From assembly GCF_000235425.2 (NCBI RefSeq), contig NZ_KI912266.1, forward strand, positions 1,457,900 through 1,521,899: 64,000 nt of DNA. The letters run 5' to 3'. A program made the translations under genes and the position numbers. Shown here piece after piece: positions 52,942-62,820 of the stretch (position 1 is the stretch's first letter; every line of letters starts with the position of its first letter). The notes beneath the pieces are model-generated. The model saw only the letters and a list, made by a program, of their open reading frames with translations, did no database searches and had not been told where the DNA came from. This DNA is from Pseudofrankia saprophytica (GTDB lineage: Bacteria; Actinomycetota; Actinomycetes; Frankiales; Frankiaceae).

Positions 52942-54024
52942 TCAGGGCTGCGTTGGTAGCTCCTTGGTATACCGGAACTCCGCAGTGTTGGAACGGTCGC
53001 CAAGCTCTCGGACCTCACCTGTCGCTAGGTAACCGAGTCGTTCGTAAAGGCGATGGGCGTCCGCGAACCGCGTGTCGGTCCACAGCTCTACGAACGTGGC
53101 GCCCCGCCGACGCGCCTCGCGTTCGACCAGGCGCACGAGCGCCACGCCCAGGCCGCGTCGGCGCGCCCAGGCCGCCACATAGAGCGACTTCAGCTCCACC
53201 CAGCCCGGTCGGGTCTCCCGCACCGCGACGCAGGCGGCGAGCGGCTCGTCCTTGCCGGCTCCTTCACCTTGAGTGACCACCCACATCGCACCGCGGTAGC
53301 GGCCGGGAACCGCGTCGCCGATGTAGGCGGCGGCTGGCGCGCGCAGCCACGGCTCCTCGCCGTCGACGTCGAGCACACAGCCCGGGTACTCGGCCCAGAT
53401 CTCGCCGATCAGTCGCTCCAGCGCCGGGCCGTCGGCATCCCTTACCGCCCGCAGACCCGGCAGGATCGAGCGGGCCATCCAGACGTGCTCGATCCCGGCG
53501 GTCAGGTCACGCGGCCCGAACGCGCGATAGCCGAGGCCGGTGTACAGCCCGGTGACGGCGGCCTGCGCGTGCAGCCGGATCACCGGGAGGCCGCGCTCGG
53601 CGGCGCGCCGCTCCAGCGCCGCCATCACGACCCGCGCGAGGCCGCGCCCCCGCATGTCCGGCCGGACCGCGACCCGCCCGATCACGCCGACCAGCCCCGC
53701 GGACAGGCCAGCGGGTACCACCTCGCCCGGGCCCGGCTCGGGACCCGTATCCAGGCCGGGGACGGCCGCCGGGTCGAGCAGCCGCCCGGTCGCGAGCGCC
53801 CGCCCGGGGTTCCCGCCCTCGGAGGTCCGGACGTCCCAGACGACCGCGTGGTCGGCATACGCGTCGGCGTCGTCGTGTTCGAGCTCGGCCGGGACCCCTT
53901 GCTCGCCCACGAACACGGCGGTCCGCAGGGCGCGCGCCGCGGCGGGCGGCGGCCCGGGCAGGACGGCGACGTCTGCGACAGCGGGGTCATCAGCATGCGG
54001 ACTGGTAGAAGCCGGCACAACCAT
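52942..54024 (-). CDS. Tandem GNAT acetyltransferase
   Basis: 360 residues with two GNAT domains. The first (about 15-185) is ElaA-like: RTAVFVGEQGVPAELEHDDADAYADH, VIGRVAVRPDMRGRGLARVVMAAL and HAQAAVTGLYTGLGY. The second (about 195-355) has SLYVAAWARRRGLGVALVRLVEREARRRG and the end ADAHRLYERLGYLATGEVREL. Each has its own acetyl-CoA loop. One polypeptide with two catalytic halves suggests acetylation of two substrates or sites. ATG 54022-54024 is preferred; the frame extends to 54291 without protein character. Confidence 0.8.
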   Translation of the reverse strand: MVVPASTSPHADDPAVADVAVLPGPPPAAARALRTAVFVGEQGVPAELEHDDADAYADHAVVWDVRTSEGGNPGRALATGRLLDPAAVPGLDTGPEPGPGEVVPAGLSAGLVGVIGRVAVRPDMRGRGLARVVMAALERRAAERGLPVIRLHAQAAVTGLYTGLGYRAFGPRDLTAGIEHVWMARSILPGLRAVRDADGPALERLIGEIWAEYPGCVLDVDGEEPWLRAPAAAYIGDAVPGRYRGAMWVVTQGEGAGKDEPLAACVAVRETRPGWVELKSLYVAAWARRRGLGVALVRLVEREARRRGATFVELWTDTRFADAHRLYERLGYLATGEVRELGDRSNTAEFRYTKELPTQP

Positions 54025-54211
54025 GCGCCGGAGTCTAGAAAGAGCTGACCGGGTCGGGAGGCTGCTCCGCGCCTCCCACGAGCCGGCCTGTCGGGAGCTG
54101 AGGCGCCTGCCCGCCCACCCACCCTGCCCGCCTGCTTCCCGGTTGAGAGGCATACGGCAGGGGCCCCTGATACCGGCCGGGCACGTAGCCGCGGCGCCGG
54201 CGCCGACCGGC

Positions 54212-54296
54212 GAATGTGAGGCGAGGCGCTGCGCGCCCGAGGGCGTGGCGCCCAGGCGCACCCAGTACCGTGTGCGGTACGGCACGGGCACGGATT
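54212..54296 (+). ncRNA. Possible SAH riboswitch-like leader of ahcY
   Basis: Ahead of ahcY, GCGCTGC (54227-54233) and CCCAGGC (54251-54257) match the two conserved blocks of the SAH riboswitch, and the right-hand hairpin GTACCG-TGTG-CGGTAC (54265-54280) is at the correct side. However, the outer P1 stem is weak, and the 3' strand of the pseudoknot is not seen right after the hairpin. Treat as a candidate; a covariance model search is needed. Confidence 0.3.
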
Positions 54297-54360
54297 ACCC
54301 CGCGCTCTCGCGCGCCCTGATCCCTGGGACGGGGCGCGTTTCGAGCGCCGAAGGAGAGAG

Positions 54361-55797
<1,437 letters not shown>

Positions 55798-55844
55798 TCG
55801 GGGCCGGCCGCCGTCGTCGACGGCGGCCGCCCAACCGCTCGACA

Positions 55845-55878
55845 CGAAGGCCGCTCCCGCTATCGGGAGCGGCCTTCG
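55845..55878 (+). terminator. Strong hairpin after ahcY
   Basis: CGAAGGCCGCTCCCG (55845-55859) pairs exactly with CGGGAGCGGCCTTCG (55864-55878), loop CTAT, preceded by a second GC hairpin at about 55804-55829. No U-tract. It ends the ahcY transcript and faces the convergent DUF1918 gene. Confidence 0.8.
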
Positions 55879-55905
55879 CCGCTTGCGGGCCGCTCCGGCC
55901 GCCCG

Positions 55906-56106
55906 TCAGACTCCGGCGTGCTGGAAGGCGAAGACCTCCAGCACCGAGTCGGCGCCCGGGAAGAGCAGCCCCTCATGGCCGTCGTCCCAGCGGATCAGGT
56001 AGGGCGGCCCGGTCTCGCCGCGGGCCTCCAGAACGACTCCGTGTCGTTCGGGCTGGCCGATGGTGCGGCTGTGGACACATACGCGGTCGCCGACGTTCGC
56101 GTGCAT
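55906..56106 (-). CDS. DUF1918 protein
   Basis: 66 residues. VGDRVCVHSRTIGQPERHGVVLEARGETGPPYLIRWDDGHEGLLFPGAD is the whole DUF1918 domain, a small SH3-like fold common in actinobacteria. Function is unknown. ATG 56104-56106 has AGGAGGAT (minus strand) about 6 bases upstream. It is a single gene. Confidence 0.85.
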   Translation of the reverse strand: MHANVGDRVCVHSRTIGQPERHGVVLEARGETGPPYLIRWDDGHEGLLFPGADSVLEVFAFQHAGV

Positions 56107-56657
56107 CGCGATCCTCCTCGACTGTGGCGGTCGCCAGCAGGGTTTGTTCAGGCGATCATGTGAAGATAGTTACCCTTTGAGTTCTCTGAGTAACGTCGAC
56201 CGGGCGGTCCGTTCGCGGCGCCCGGATCGAGGCCCGGCCGGCTCTGGATGTCTGACGCTTGGTCTGGATGACGACCGGATGTCCGATAGATGACATTCGT
56301 AGGCGCGAGTGGTCAGCCGTTCAGAAGATCTGAGGGAAATAGTTGCCTGGCGTTTGCTGTTTAGTAACGGCGAGCGATCACGGTATCGCTACCTTGCGTG
56401 ACACTTCCGTTCGGTTTTGTCATCACAACCGAGTCGCGGGTCGCACCTGAAGCCTCTATGTGGCAAATTCGCGTCGAGATGACTTCACTAAGTCACGACT
56501 TCGACGTCGAATCGTTGCGGAGGGCGACTGGCCGGTTGACGCCGGAGGCGAGAGATGTGTCACCGGCTGGCTGGTTGTGCTTACCGGTCGGTTAGTAGGA
56601 CGGTATAAGTCGGATCCCCGTGGGATGGGGAGGCATTCTCATGCGTAGGGGTGCGAT
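56107..56657. other. 551-base gene-free region with palindromes and promoter-like site
   Basis: Lower GC than its surroundings. Two perfect inverted repeats: TGACTT-CACT-AAGTCA (56480-56495) and TTCGACGTCGAA (56500-56511). Near the right side a TATAAG at 56604-56609 with a weak TTACCG at 56581-56586 may be the promoter of the phosphatase gene. Short frames here (for example 56398-56595) lack codon bias and a ribosome site. Confidence 0.45.
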
Positions 56658-57791
56658 GTGGTGAGCATTCCGTGTCCATCGGGCCCGCAGGCGGGTGATG
56701 GCATTCGGTTCCGCGGCCCGGCCGAAGCTGCCGCCTCCGACGCCTCCGAGCGCGCAGCGCCCTCCCGGGCGCGCCGCGCGCTCCTGACGTCGTCCTACTT
56801 CCTCGGCCAGATCGCCCTGCTGGGCGGGCTGTTCATGGTCTACCGGCTGGGCAGGACCCTCGCGGACGGCCGGCGGGTCGAGGCGCTGCGGCACGCGCTG
56901 GCGGTCTGGCACTTCGAGCGGCTGCTGGACCTGCCCGACGAGTCGTCGATCCAGCGGCTGGCGCTGCGCTCCACCGACCTGCTGGAGTTCGCGAACCGGT
57001 TCTACATAACCGTGCACTTCCCGGCCGCCATCGGGTTCCTGCTCTGGGTCATGTTCTTCCAGCGGGCGCACTGGCAGCGGGTACGGAACGTGATCATGAT
57101 CTCGACGGGTGTCGCCCTCGTGATCCATATCCTGTACCCGCTGGCCCCGCCGCGGTTCCTGCCGGCCGTGAGCCCGAACATCCCCTTCGTCGACACCGGC
57201 GTCGTGATCGGCCCCTCGGCCTACAACGAGGTGGGCGCCGCGCAGGCGAACCAGTACGCGGCGATGCCGAGCCTGCACATCGGCTGGGCGATCCTGGAGG
57301 CCTGGGGGGTCATCACGATCCTGCGCTGGCGGGCGCGCTGGCTCGCCGTCGCGCACCCGGTCGTCACCGCGCTCGTCGTCGTGATCACCGCGAACCACTA
57401 CTGGCTCGACGGCCTGATCGGCGGCGGCCTGGTCTGGGGCGCCATCGTCCTGACCCGGCAGCCTCGCTGGGACCGCGTCACCGGGGTGACGCTCGCCCCG
57501 GCGCGTCGAGTCCGCGACGCCTTCCGCCGCGGCGCGCCGGCCGGGCACCCGCCGGCGGGCCCCCCATGGCTGGAGCTGGCGTCCGTGGTGGCGAGGTCCG
57601 TACCGTCCGCCAGGCAGACGACCACCGGCTTCGCCGCCGCCGCGGCGTCCACCCAGGCCCGGATACAGAGCCAGGCCGTCACCAGGACCGCCAGGGTCGG
57701 TCCAACAGCCCAACCGGCCTCGGCCCAGGGCGCCGCCGCGGACCGGGTGCCGCGCCCCCGAGCAGCGCCCCCGGACCCACCCGCCAGCTGA
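56658..57791 (+). CDS. PAP2-type membrane phosphatase (inositol phosphorylceramide synthase-like)
   Basis: 377 residues. Five to six membrane helices. The PAP2 motifs are YPLAPPRF, MPSLHIGWA (with catalytic His) and ANHYWLDGLIGG. The APPRF-MPSLH pattern is that of the Aur1/inositolphosphotransferase subgroup, seen in actinobacteria. It may act on isoprenoid or inositol phospholipids, for instance recycling undecaprenyl phosphate for wall or capsule synthesis; this is inferred. The last 90 residues are disordered, Pro/Ala/Arg rich. GTG 56658 or 56661. Confidence 0.82.
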   Translation: MVSIPCPSGPQAGDGIRFRGPAEAAASDASERAAPSRARRALLTSSYFLGQIALLGGLFMVYRLGRTLADGRRVEALRHALAVWHFERLLDLPDESSIQRLALRSTDLLEFANRFYITVHFPAAIGFLLWVMFFQRAHWQRVRNVIMISTGVALVIHILYPLAPPRFLPAVSPNIPFVDTGVVIGPSAYNEVGAAQANQYAAMPSLHIGWAILEAWGVITILRWRARWLAVAHPVVTALVVVITANHYWLDGLIGGGLVWGAIVLTRQPRWDRVTGVTLAPARRVRDAFRRGAPAGHPPAGPPWLELASVVARSVPSARQTTTGFAAAAASTQARIQSQAVTRTARVGPTAQPASAQGAAADRVPRPRAAPPDPPAS

Positions 57792-57817
57792 GGCCGCACA
57801 CACGAGCGCCGAAAACG

Positions 57818-57850
57818 AGAGCGTCCCAGTGAAGATCACCAGGACGCTCT
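57818..57850 (+). terminator. Hairpin after the PAP2 gene
   Basis: AGAGCGTCC (57818-57826) pairs with GGACGCTCT (57842-57850) with a 15-base loop. It lies 27 bases after the PAP2 stop and directly before the repeat block at 57868. Confidence 0.65.
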
Positions 57851-57944
57851 AGTCGAGCCAGGTCCATGCTGCCGCGGAGGCGCGCCTCGATCGCAGCGAA
57901 GTGCCCCCGCGGCGATGGCTCTGGATCGGGCTGGTCTTGGATCG

Positions 57945-58140
57945 GTGACGTTCAGCGGCAGGTGACCGTGCGGCGCGGAGGCGCGCCTCCGCGGAGGCCC
58001 GGCCACGAGCGAAGCGAAGTGGTTGGGCCGCAGCGGAGGTCGCCGCAGCGCACGTGAGCGGAGGAGGACGCGGCGCGGAGGTCCCTTGGGAGCGAAGCGA
58101 GCAAGGGGCCGGAGCGCCGCGCCCGCACGGAGCGAACCAG
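57945..58140 (+). repeat. Copy C of the 196-bp interspersed repeat
   Basis: From GTGACGTTCAGCGG to CGGAGCGAACCAG, nearly identical to copy B and inverted to copy A. A short degenerate fragment with GCGGAGGCGCGCCTC precedes it at about 57868-57915. It sits between the convergent PAP2 and thiolase genes. Confidence 0.85.
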
Positions 58141-58156
58141 AGACAGAGCGAACCAG

Positions 58157-59377
58157 TTAATCGAGCCGTTCGATGACCATCGCCATGCCCTGACCGCCAC
58201 CGACGCACATGGTCTCGAGACCGATGGTCTTGTCCCTGGTGCGCAGGCCGTTGAGGAGCGTGGTCAGGATGCGGGCGCCGGTCGAGCCGAACGGGTGGCC
58301 CAGCGCGATGGCGCCGCCGTGCACGTTGAGCTTGTCGAAGTCGATGCCGAGCTCACGCGCGGACGGCACGACCTGGGCGGCGAACGCCTCGTTGATCTCG
58401 ACGAGGTCGATGTCGTCGATCGTCATGCCGGCGCGGCCGAGCACCTGCCGCACCGCCTCGATCGGCCCGAGGCCCATGATCTCCGGTGACAGGCCGGTGA
58501 CGCCGGTCGCCACGATCCGGGCCAGCGGGGTCAGCCCCAGCTCTCGGGCCCTGGTGTCGCTCATGACGACCACCGCCGCGGCGCCGTCGTTGAGCGGGCA
58601 GGCGTTGCCGGCGGTGACCGTGCCGTCGGGGCGGAACACCGGCTTCAGGCCGGCGAGCGCCTCGAGGGTGGTGCTCGGCCGCGGGCCGTCGTCCGCCCGG
58701 ACGACCGTGCCGTCCGGCAGCGTGACCGGGATGATCTCCCGCTCGAAGAACCCGTCCGCGATGGCCTTGGCCGTGTTCTGCTGGGAGCGCAGCGCGAACT
58801 CGTCCTGCTCGGCCCGGGTGAGGCCGGTGTGCTGGACGACGTTCTCGGCCGTCTGGCCCATCGCGATGTAGATGTCGGGCAGCACCCCGTCGGCGCGCGG
58901 GTCGGTCCAGCCCGCGGAGCCGGCCTCGGCGCGGGCCTTCGTGCGGGCCTCGGCCTCGGCGTAGAGCGGGTTGTGGGTGTCAGGCAGGCCGTCCGCGTTG
59001 CCCTTCACGAACCGGCTGACCGTCTCGACACCGGCGGACACGAAGACGTCGCCCTCGCCGGCCTTGATCGCGTGGAAGGCCATCCGGGTGGTCTGCAGCG
59101 ACGAGGAGCAGTAGCGGTTCACCGTGGTGCCGGGCAGGAAGTCCATGCCGAGCTGGACCGCGACCGCGCGCGCCATGTTGAAGCCCTGCTCGCCGGCGGG
59201 CTGCGCGCAGCCGAGCATCAGGTCGTCGATCGTCGTGGGATCCAGCCCGGGCAGCTTGTCGAGGACGGCGCGCACGACGGTCGCGGCCAGGTCGTCCGGC
59301 CGTAGGTCCTTCAACGATCCTTTGTAGGCGCGACCAATCGGGGACCGGCCGGTGGCGACGATGACGGCCTCGGGCAC
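58157..59377 (-). CDS. Acetyl-CoA C-acyltransferase (thiolase)
   Basis: 406 residues. Catalytic Cys90 in NRYCSSSLQTTRMA, the NEAFA loop, GGAIALGHPFGSTGAR with the active His, and CVGGGQGMAMV with the second Cys. This is the degradative thiolase pattern (FadA-like), splitting 3-ketoacyl-CoA in fatty acid breakdown; acetoacetyl-CoA condensation is also possible. GTG 59375-59377 is chosen because AAGGAG lies 9 bases upstream. The upstream extension to 59494 is Arg/Pro-rich. TAA stop. Divergent from the calpain-like gene. Confidence 0.92.
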   Translation of the reverse strand: MPEAVIVATGRSPIGRAYKGSLKDLRPDDLAATVVRAVLDKLPGLDPTTIDDLMLGCAQPAGEQGFNMARAVAVQLGMDFLPGTTVNRYCSSSLQTTRMAFHAIKAGEGDVFVSAGVETVSRFVKGNADGLPDTHNPLYAEAEARTKARAEAGSAGWTDPRADGVLPDIYIAMGQTAENVVQHTGLTRAEQDEFALRSQQNTAKAIADGFFEREIIPVTLPDGTVVRADDGPRPSTTLEALAGLKPVFRPDGTVTAGNACPLNDGAAAVVVMSDTRARELGLTPLARIVATGVTGLSPEIMGLGPIEAVRQVLGRAGMTIDDIDLVEINEAFAAQVVPSARELGIDFDKLNVHGGAIALGHPFGSTGARILTTLLNGLRTRDKTIGLETMCVGGGQGMAMVIERLD

Positions 59378-59763
59378 GTCGGGCTCCTTCCGCGGTGTCC
59401 GGGCGATGGAGCCTCGCGGCCCCTTCCCGTGCTCTCCCGCGCCGGTCTCGCGCGGCTCGCCCGGCGCTGGCCGGAACGGGCCGTCGCCGGGCAACGGGCA
59501 CCTCGCCCAAGCTAGCGCAGTTCGTCCGTTCGAGCCCGCGATCTCGTGGGGTCGCGATCATGCGGCCCCACGACACCGCCGCCACCGCGTCCTACCCTGA
59601 CGTCGATCAGCAAGACATGATCGTTTCGTCGGCCGCGTTCTGGCTGGCGCGCGCCGCGCGGGAGTGCGTGGGGTGCGCGGGCGTCGCGGGCCGCCGCACG
59701 CCGGCGGCGCTGTTCGTACGCCGGCGGTCAGGGCCGGGTGGCTGTCAGGAGGTCGGTGACGCG

Positions 59764-61923
59764 ATGCCTTCCGGATACGCGGATGCCCTGGTGGGGCGGG
59801 CTCCGTCCGTGCTCGGGACCGCGGCCGCCGAGCTGCGCGCCGCCGCGGTCGAGCTGGGTGGGCTCGCCACGACAGCCTCCGGTCTGCTCGGCCCGGTGCT
59901 GACCCTGGACACTCCCGAGACCTGGTCGTCGCCGTGGCAGCGGCGCGCGACGGCCCGGGTCGACGGCTGGCTGCGGGCGCTGCGCGGTGGCGCCGAGGCG
60001 ATGGCCGCCCGCGCTCACTGGTATGTGAGGACCGCCGAGGCGTTCGAGTTCGCTGCCGCCGCGGCGACCGGCCTGACCAGCGCGGCCGGGGAGGGCAGCA
60101 CGGTCGACAGGGCCGGATCGGCGGGGACTCCGGATGCCGAGTTAGAGCCGCGCCTGCCCGAGATTCCCAGGATGCCGGCCGGTTGGGACGTCCCCGACGC
60201 GGCCCTGCTGCGTGAGCTGAGCACCGACGACGGCACCGTCCCGGCAGACCCGTTTCTCGACGGCTCGCTGGGCGCCGACGGCCGGCGGGGCGGTCGCGTC
60301 GCGCCAGCCTGCGACGTCTGGTCGGGAGACGCCTGGGCTGGCGCGGCCGCGGCCGGGCGCGGCGGGGACGGGGGCGGCCACGGTGGCGACCTGGGCGGAG
60401 GCGGTCCCGTCTCCTTCGACCCCGGCCTGCTCGGCGCGCTGGCCGGCAGACTGCGCGTCGCCGGCACCGCCGCGGCCGGGCTCGCCACGGCCGTCGGCCG
60501 GACGGACGAGACGGCCCTGGATGCGGTCGTCGTCGGCCTGAGCGCGACGGTCGCGGCGGCGGGCGGCGGCCTTGCCCAGGCACTCGGCGTCGCCGCGCCG
60601 GCCAGGCCGCCAGGCTCGTTCCGGTTGGCCGGCCTGCCCGTGCCGACCGACGTGCTCCGGCTGGGCACGCACGCCCTCGCCGTCGGCGGGCCGGATCTCG
60701 CCGCGGCGATCGAGCGTCGGACGGCGCATCTCGTGGCGGCCGAGGAAGCGGTGCGGACCGGCGGCGTGTTGATCGACCCGCGTTCCTGGTTCGACGACGC
60801 CCCACCGCCGGACCTCGGCTGGATCAGGACGGCCGCCGCCGGGTTGGTCGCGCTGGTCGGGACCGACCCCGCCGCGCTGTCCGCGGCGGACGTTCGGGAT
60901 GCCGGCCGGCGGCTGGCCGCCCTGCCGCCGGCCGTCCGTGAGGCGGTGGTCAGCCGGCTGCGCGGCCAGCCACTGCGGGCGCTGACGGGGGCTCTCACCC
61001 GCCTGCTGCGGCGGGCGGGCGGCCGTTCCCGGCACGAGCTCGAGGCCCTGGCCGCGGTGCCGGACCTGCTGCTCGCGAGCGCGCCGGCCGCGCTGGTCGC
61101 CGAGCTCGTCCGCCTGCTGCCTGACCTCGAGCCCGCCCCGCCCGGCGGCGCGGCCGCCGCCAACGGGGCCGTGGCCTCCGCCGGGGCGGACGAGGCGAAC
61201 CGGGCCGACCCGGTCGTCCGGGACGGCGTCAGCACCTCCGACGTCGGCCAGGGCGGCCTCGGCGACTGCTACCTCGCCGCCACGCTCATCGGCCTGGCCA
61301 GACAGCGTCCCGACCTGCTCGTCGAGGGGATCCGGGAGAACCCGAACGGCACGTTCACGGTCACCTTCTACCGCGACGGCCGACCCTTCCCGGTCACCGT
61401 GACACGTGCCCTGCCCGGCCTGCCCACGGGCGACGCCGCCGGCGGCGCGGCGGGAGGCGGTGGAGGGGGCGAAGCCGGCGGCGCGCGGCCGGTGCCCTCG
61501 ATCGCCGCGTTCGACCTCACGGGGCGCCCGGAGCTGTGGGCGGCCGTCTACGAGAAGGCGTACGCCCGGCTCCACGGCGGCTACGACGCGATCAGCGGCG
61601 GTGATCCCGGCGTGGCCGCGAGCGACCTCACCGGCCGCCCGCATCACGCGGTGCCGCCGGGCTCGCTCAGCGTCGCGGACATCGCGTCCCGACTCGCCAC
61701 GGGCGACGTCATCACGGTCTCCACTCGCCCGGGCGCGGCGGACGGACCGTCGGGCGGTCTCGTGGAGCGGCACGCCTACGCGGTCCTGGCCGCGGATGCC
61801 GCGGGCGGCCGGCTGCTGCTGCGCAACCCGTGGGGCAGCCCCGACGAGGAGCTGGTCCGGTGGTACCGCTGGGACGAGCTGCGTCCCTGCCTCCGTGCGG
61901 TCACCCTGACCTCGACGGCCTGA
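59764..61923 (+). CDS. Calpain-like cysteine protease with WXG100-like N-terminus
   Basis: 719 residues from ATG 59764. Residues about 480-715 are a calpain (C2) protease: GQGGLGDCYLAATLIGLA with C502, PELWAAVYEKAYARLHGGYDAI, ERHAYAVLA with H670 and LRNPWGSPDEE with N688; the full Cys-His-Asn triad is present. Residues 1-105 are a helical hairpin (PSVLGTAAAELRAAAVEL and ETWSSPWQRRATARVDGWLRAL), similar in kind to WXG100/type VII effectors. The middle is Ala/Gly-rich helix and linker. No calcium-binding EF-hands. It may be a secreted toxin or processing protease. No immunity gene is recognised. The frame back to 59395 has no protein character. Confidence 0.82.
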   Translation: MPSGYADALVGRAPSVLGTAAAELRAAAVELGGLATTASGLLGPVLTLDTPETWSSPWQRRATARVDGWLRALRGGAEAMAARAHWYVRTAEAFEFAAAAATGLTSAAGEGSTVDRAGSAGTPDAELEPRLPEIPRMPAGWDVPDAALLRELSTDDGTVPADPFLDGSLGADGRRGGRVAPACDVWSGDAWAGAAAAGRGGDGGGHGGDLGGGGPVSFDPGLLGALAGRLRVAGTAAAGLATAVGRTDETALDAVVVGLSATVAAAGGGLAQALGVAAPARPPGSFRLAGLPVPTDVLRLGTHALAVGGPDLAAAIERRTAHLVAAEEAVRTGGVLIDPRSWFDDAPPPDLGWIRTAAAGLVALVGTDPAALSAADVRDAGRRLAALPPAVREAVVSRLRGQPLRALTGALTRLLRRAGGRSRHELEALAAVPDLLLASAPAALVAELVRLLPDLEPAPPGGAAAANGAVASAGADEANRADPVVRDGVSTSDVGQGGLGDCYLAATLIGLARQRPDLLVEGIRENPNGTFTVTFYRDGRPFPVTVTRALPGLPTGDAAGGAAGGGGGGEAGGARPVPSIAAFDLTGRPELWAAVYEKAYARLHGGYDAISGGDPGVAASDLTGRPHHAVPPGSLSVADIASRLATGDVITVSTRPGAADGPSGGLVERHAYAVLAADAAGGRLLLRNPWGSPDEELVRWYRWDELRPCLRAVTLTSTA

Positions 61924-62055
61924 GGCACGACGTGCAGATGACAGTTGGGCATATTGGGTCCGCCGGGCGCGGCCGCGATGACGTCGCCCCCTGGTCGCGA
62001 GCGCTCGGCTAGCGCACGCCACATGCGAGCCGAGCGCTCGCCGGCCCGGCCCGGC

Positions 62056-62820
62056 TCAGCGACCGAAGTGCCGGGACGCCATGTAGCCAGGGCCCTGCAG
62101 GGGCCTGCCGGTCCGCGCCGTCCAACGCCATTGCACCGAGATCCGGCCGCCGACGTGGCCGGCGATCTTGGGCACGCCGTGCAGCCAGTCCGCCTGGGCA
62201 CGCCCGCCGAGCACGAGCAGGTCACCCGAGCTGGGCGCGAGATCGAGCAGGCCGCCGGCGTCGCTCGGGTCGTTCAGGATGCGTCGGCCCTGGCCGAGCC
62301 GCACCGGCTTCACGGTCCACGGCCGGCGGGCACCCAGCGTGAGGATCGCGATCACGGTGTCGTCGAGCCACCGCAGCTCCTTGTCGCGGTGCACCCCGAC
62401 CGAGTCCGCGCCGTCTCGGTAGTAGGACATGCCGTAGCCGTCGAACTCGACGCCATAGCGGCGGCGCAACGCGGCGTGTGCCGCCGTGAGCTCGGGGATG
62501 GGCGGTGGCCGGCCCGCCTCGTACCAGGCGCTCAGCCGCGGCGCGGTCACATACTTCTCGTAGCGCCACATCGCGCCGGCCCGCCACTGGGTGGTGTCAC
62601 GGACCCGCTGGTAGAGCTCGTCGGCGGCCGGCAGCCAGCCGCGGCCAACGTCCACCCAGGACGTCCGGTCGAGCCAGTGCCGCTCGACAGGAGCCGCCGT
62701 CAGCACCCTGACGAGGGCGGCGACGTCGGTGCGGCCGGCCGGCGCCGAGACGTCCCCCTCGCCGACCGGACCGGTGAGGGCCGGGCCTTCGCCGGCCTGG
62801 CCGGCCCGCTCGGCGGACAT
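62056..62820 (-). CDS. alkB: AlkB-like 2-oxoglutarate/Fe(II) dioxygenase
   Basis: 254 residues. Iron ligands H144 and D146 (GVHRDKE) and H214 (WLHGVPK), and 2-oxoglutarate-binding R226 (GRISVQWRW) are all present. The YDGYGMSYYRDG-like block (FDGYGMSYYRDGADS) fits the DNA/RNA demethylase AlkB, which repairs methylated bases. The first 30 residues are a variable extension. ATG 62818-62820. It lies convergent to the calpain-like gene, 132 bases away. Confidence 0.9.
   Translation of the reverse strand: MSAERAGQAGEGPALTGPVGEGDVSAPAGRTDVAALVRVLTAAPVERHWLDRTSWVDVGRGWLPAADELYQRVRDTTQWRAGAMWRYEKYVTAPRLSAWYEAGRPPPIPELTAAHAALRRRYGVEFDGYGMSYYRDGADSVGVHRDKELRWLDDTVIAILTLGARRPWTVKPVRLGQGRRILNDPSDAGGLLDLAPSSGDLLVLGGRAQADWLHGVPKIAGHVGGRISVQWRWTARTGRPLQGPGYMASRHFGR

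Noticed and set aside
56398..56595. 65-codon open frame in the leader before the PAP2-type gene
   Set aside because: Codon use is not like the neighbouring genes, and there is no ribosome site or conserved motif.
60142..62022. 626-codon minus-strand frame opposite the calpain-like gene
   Set aside because: Biased to Arg/Gly/Ala/Gln with no recognisable domain, while the plus frame has the full calpain triad.
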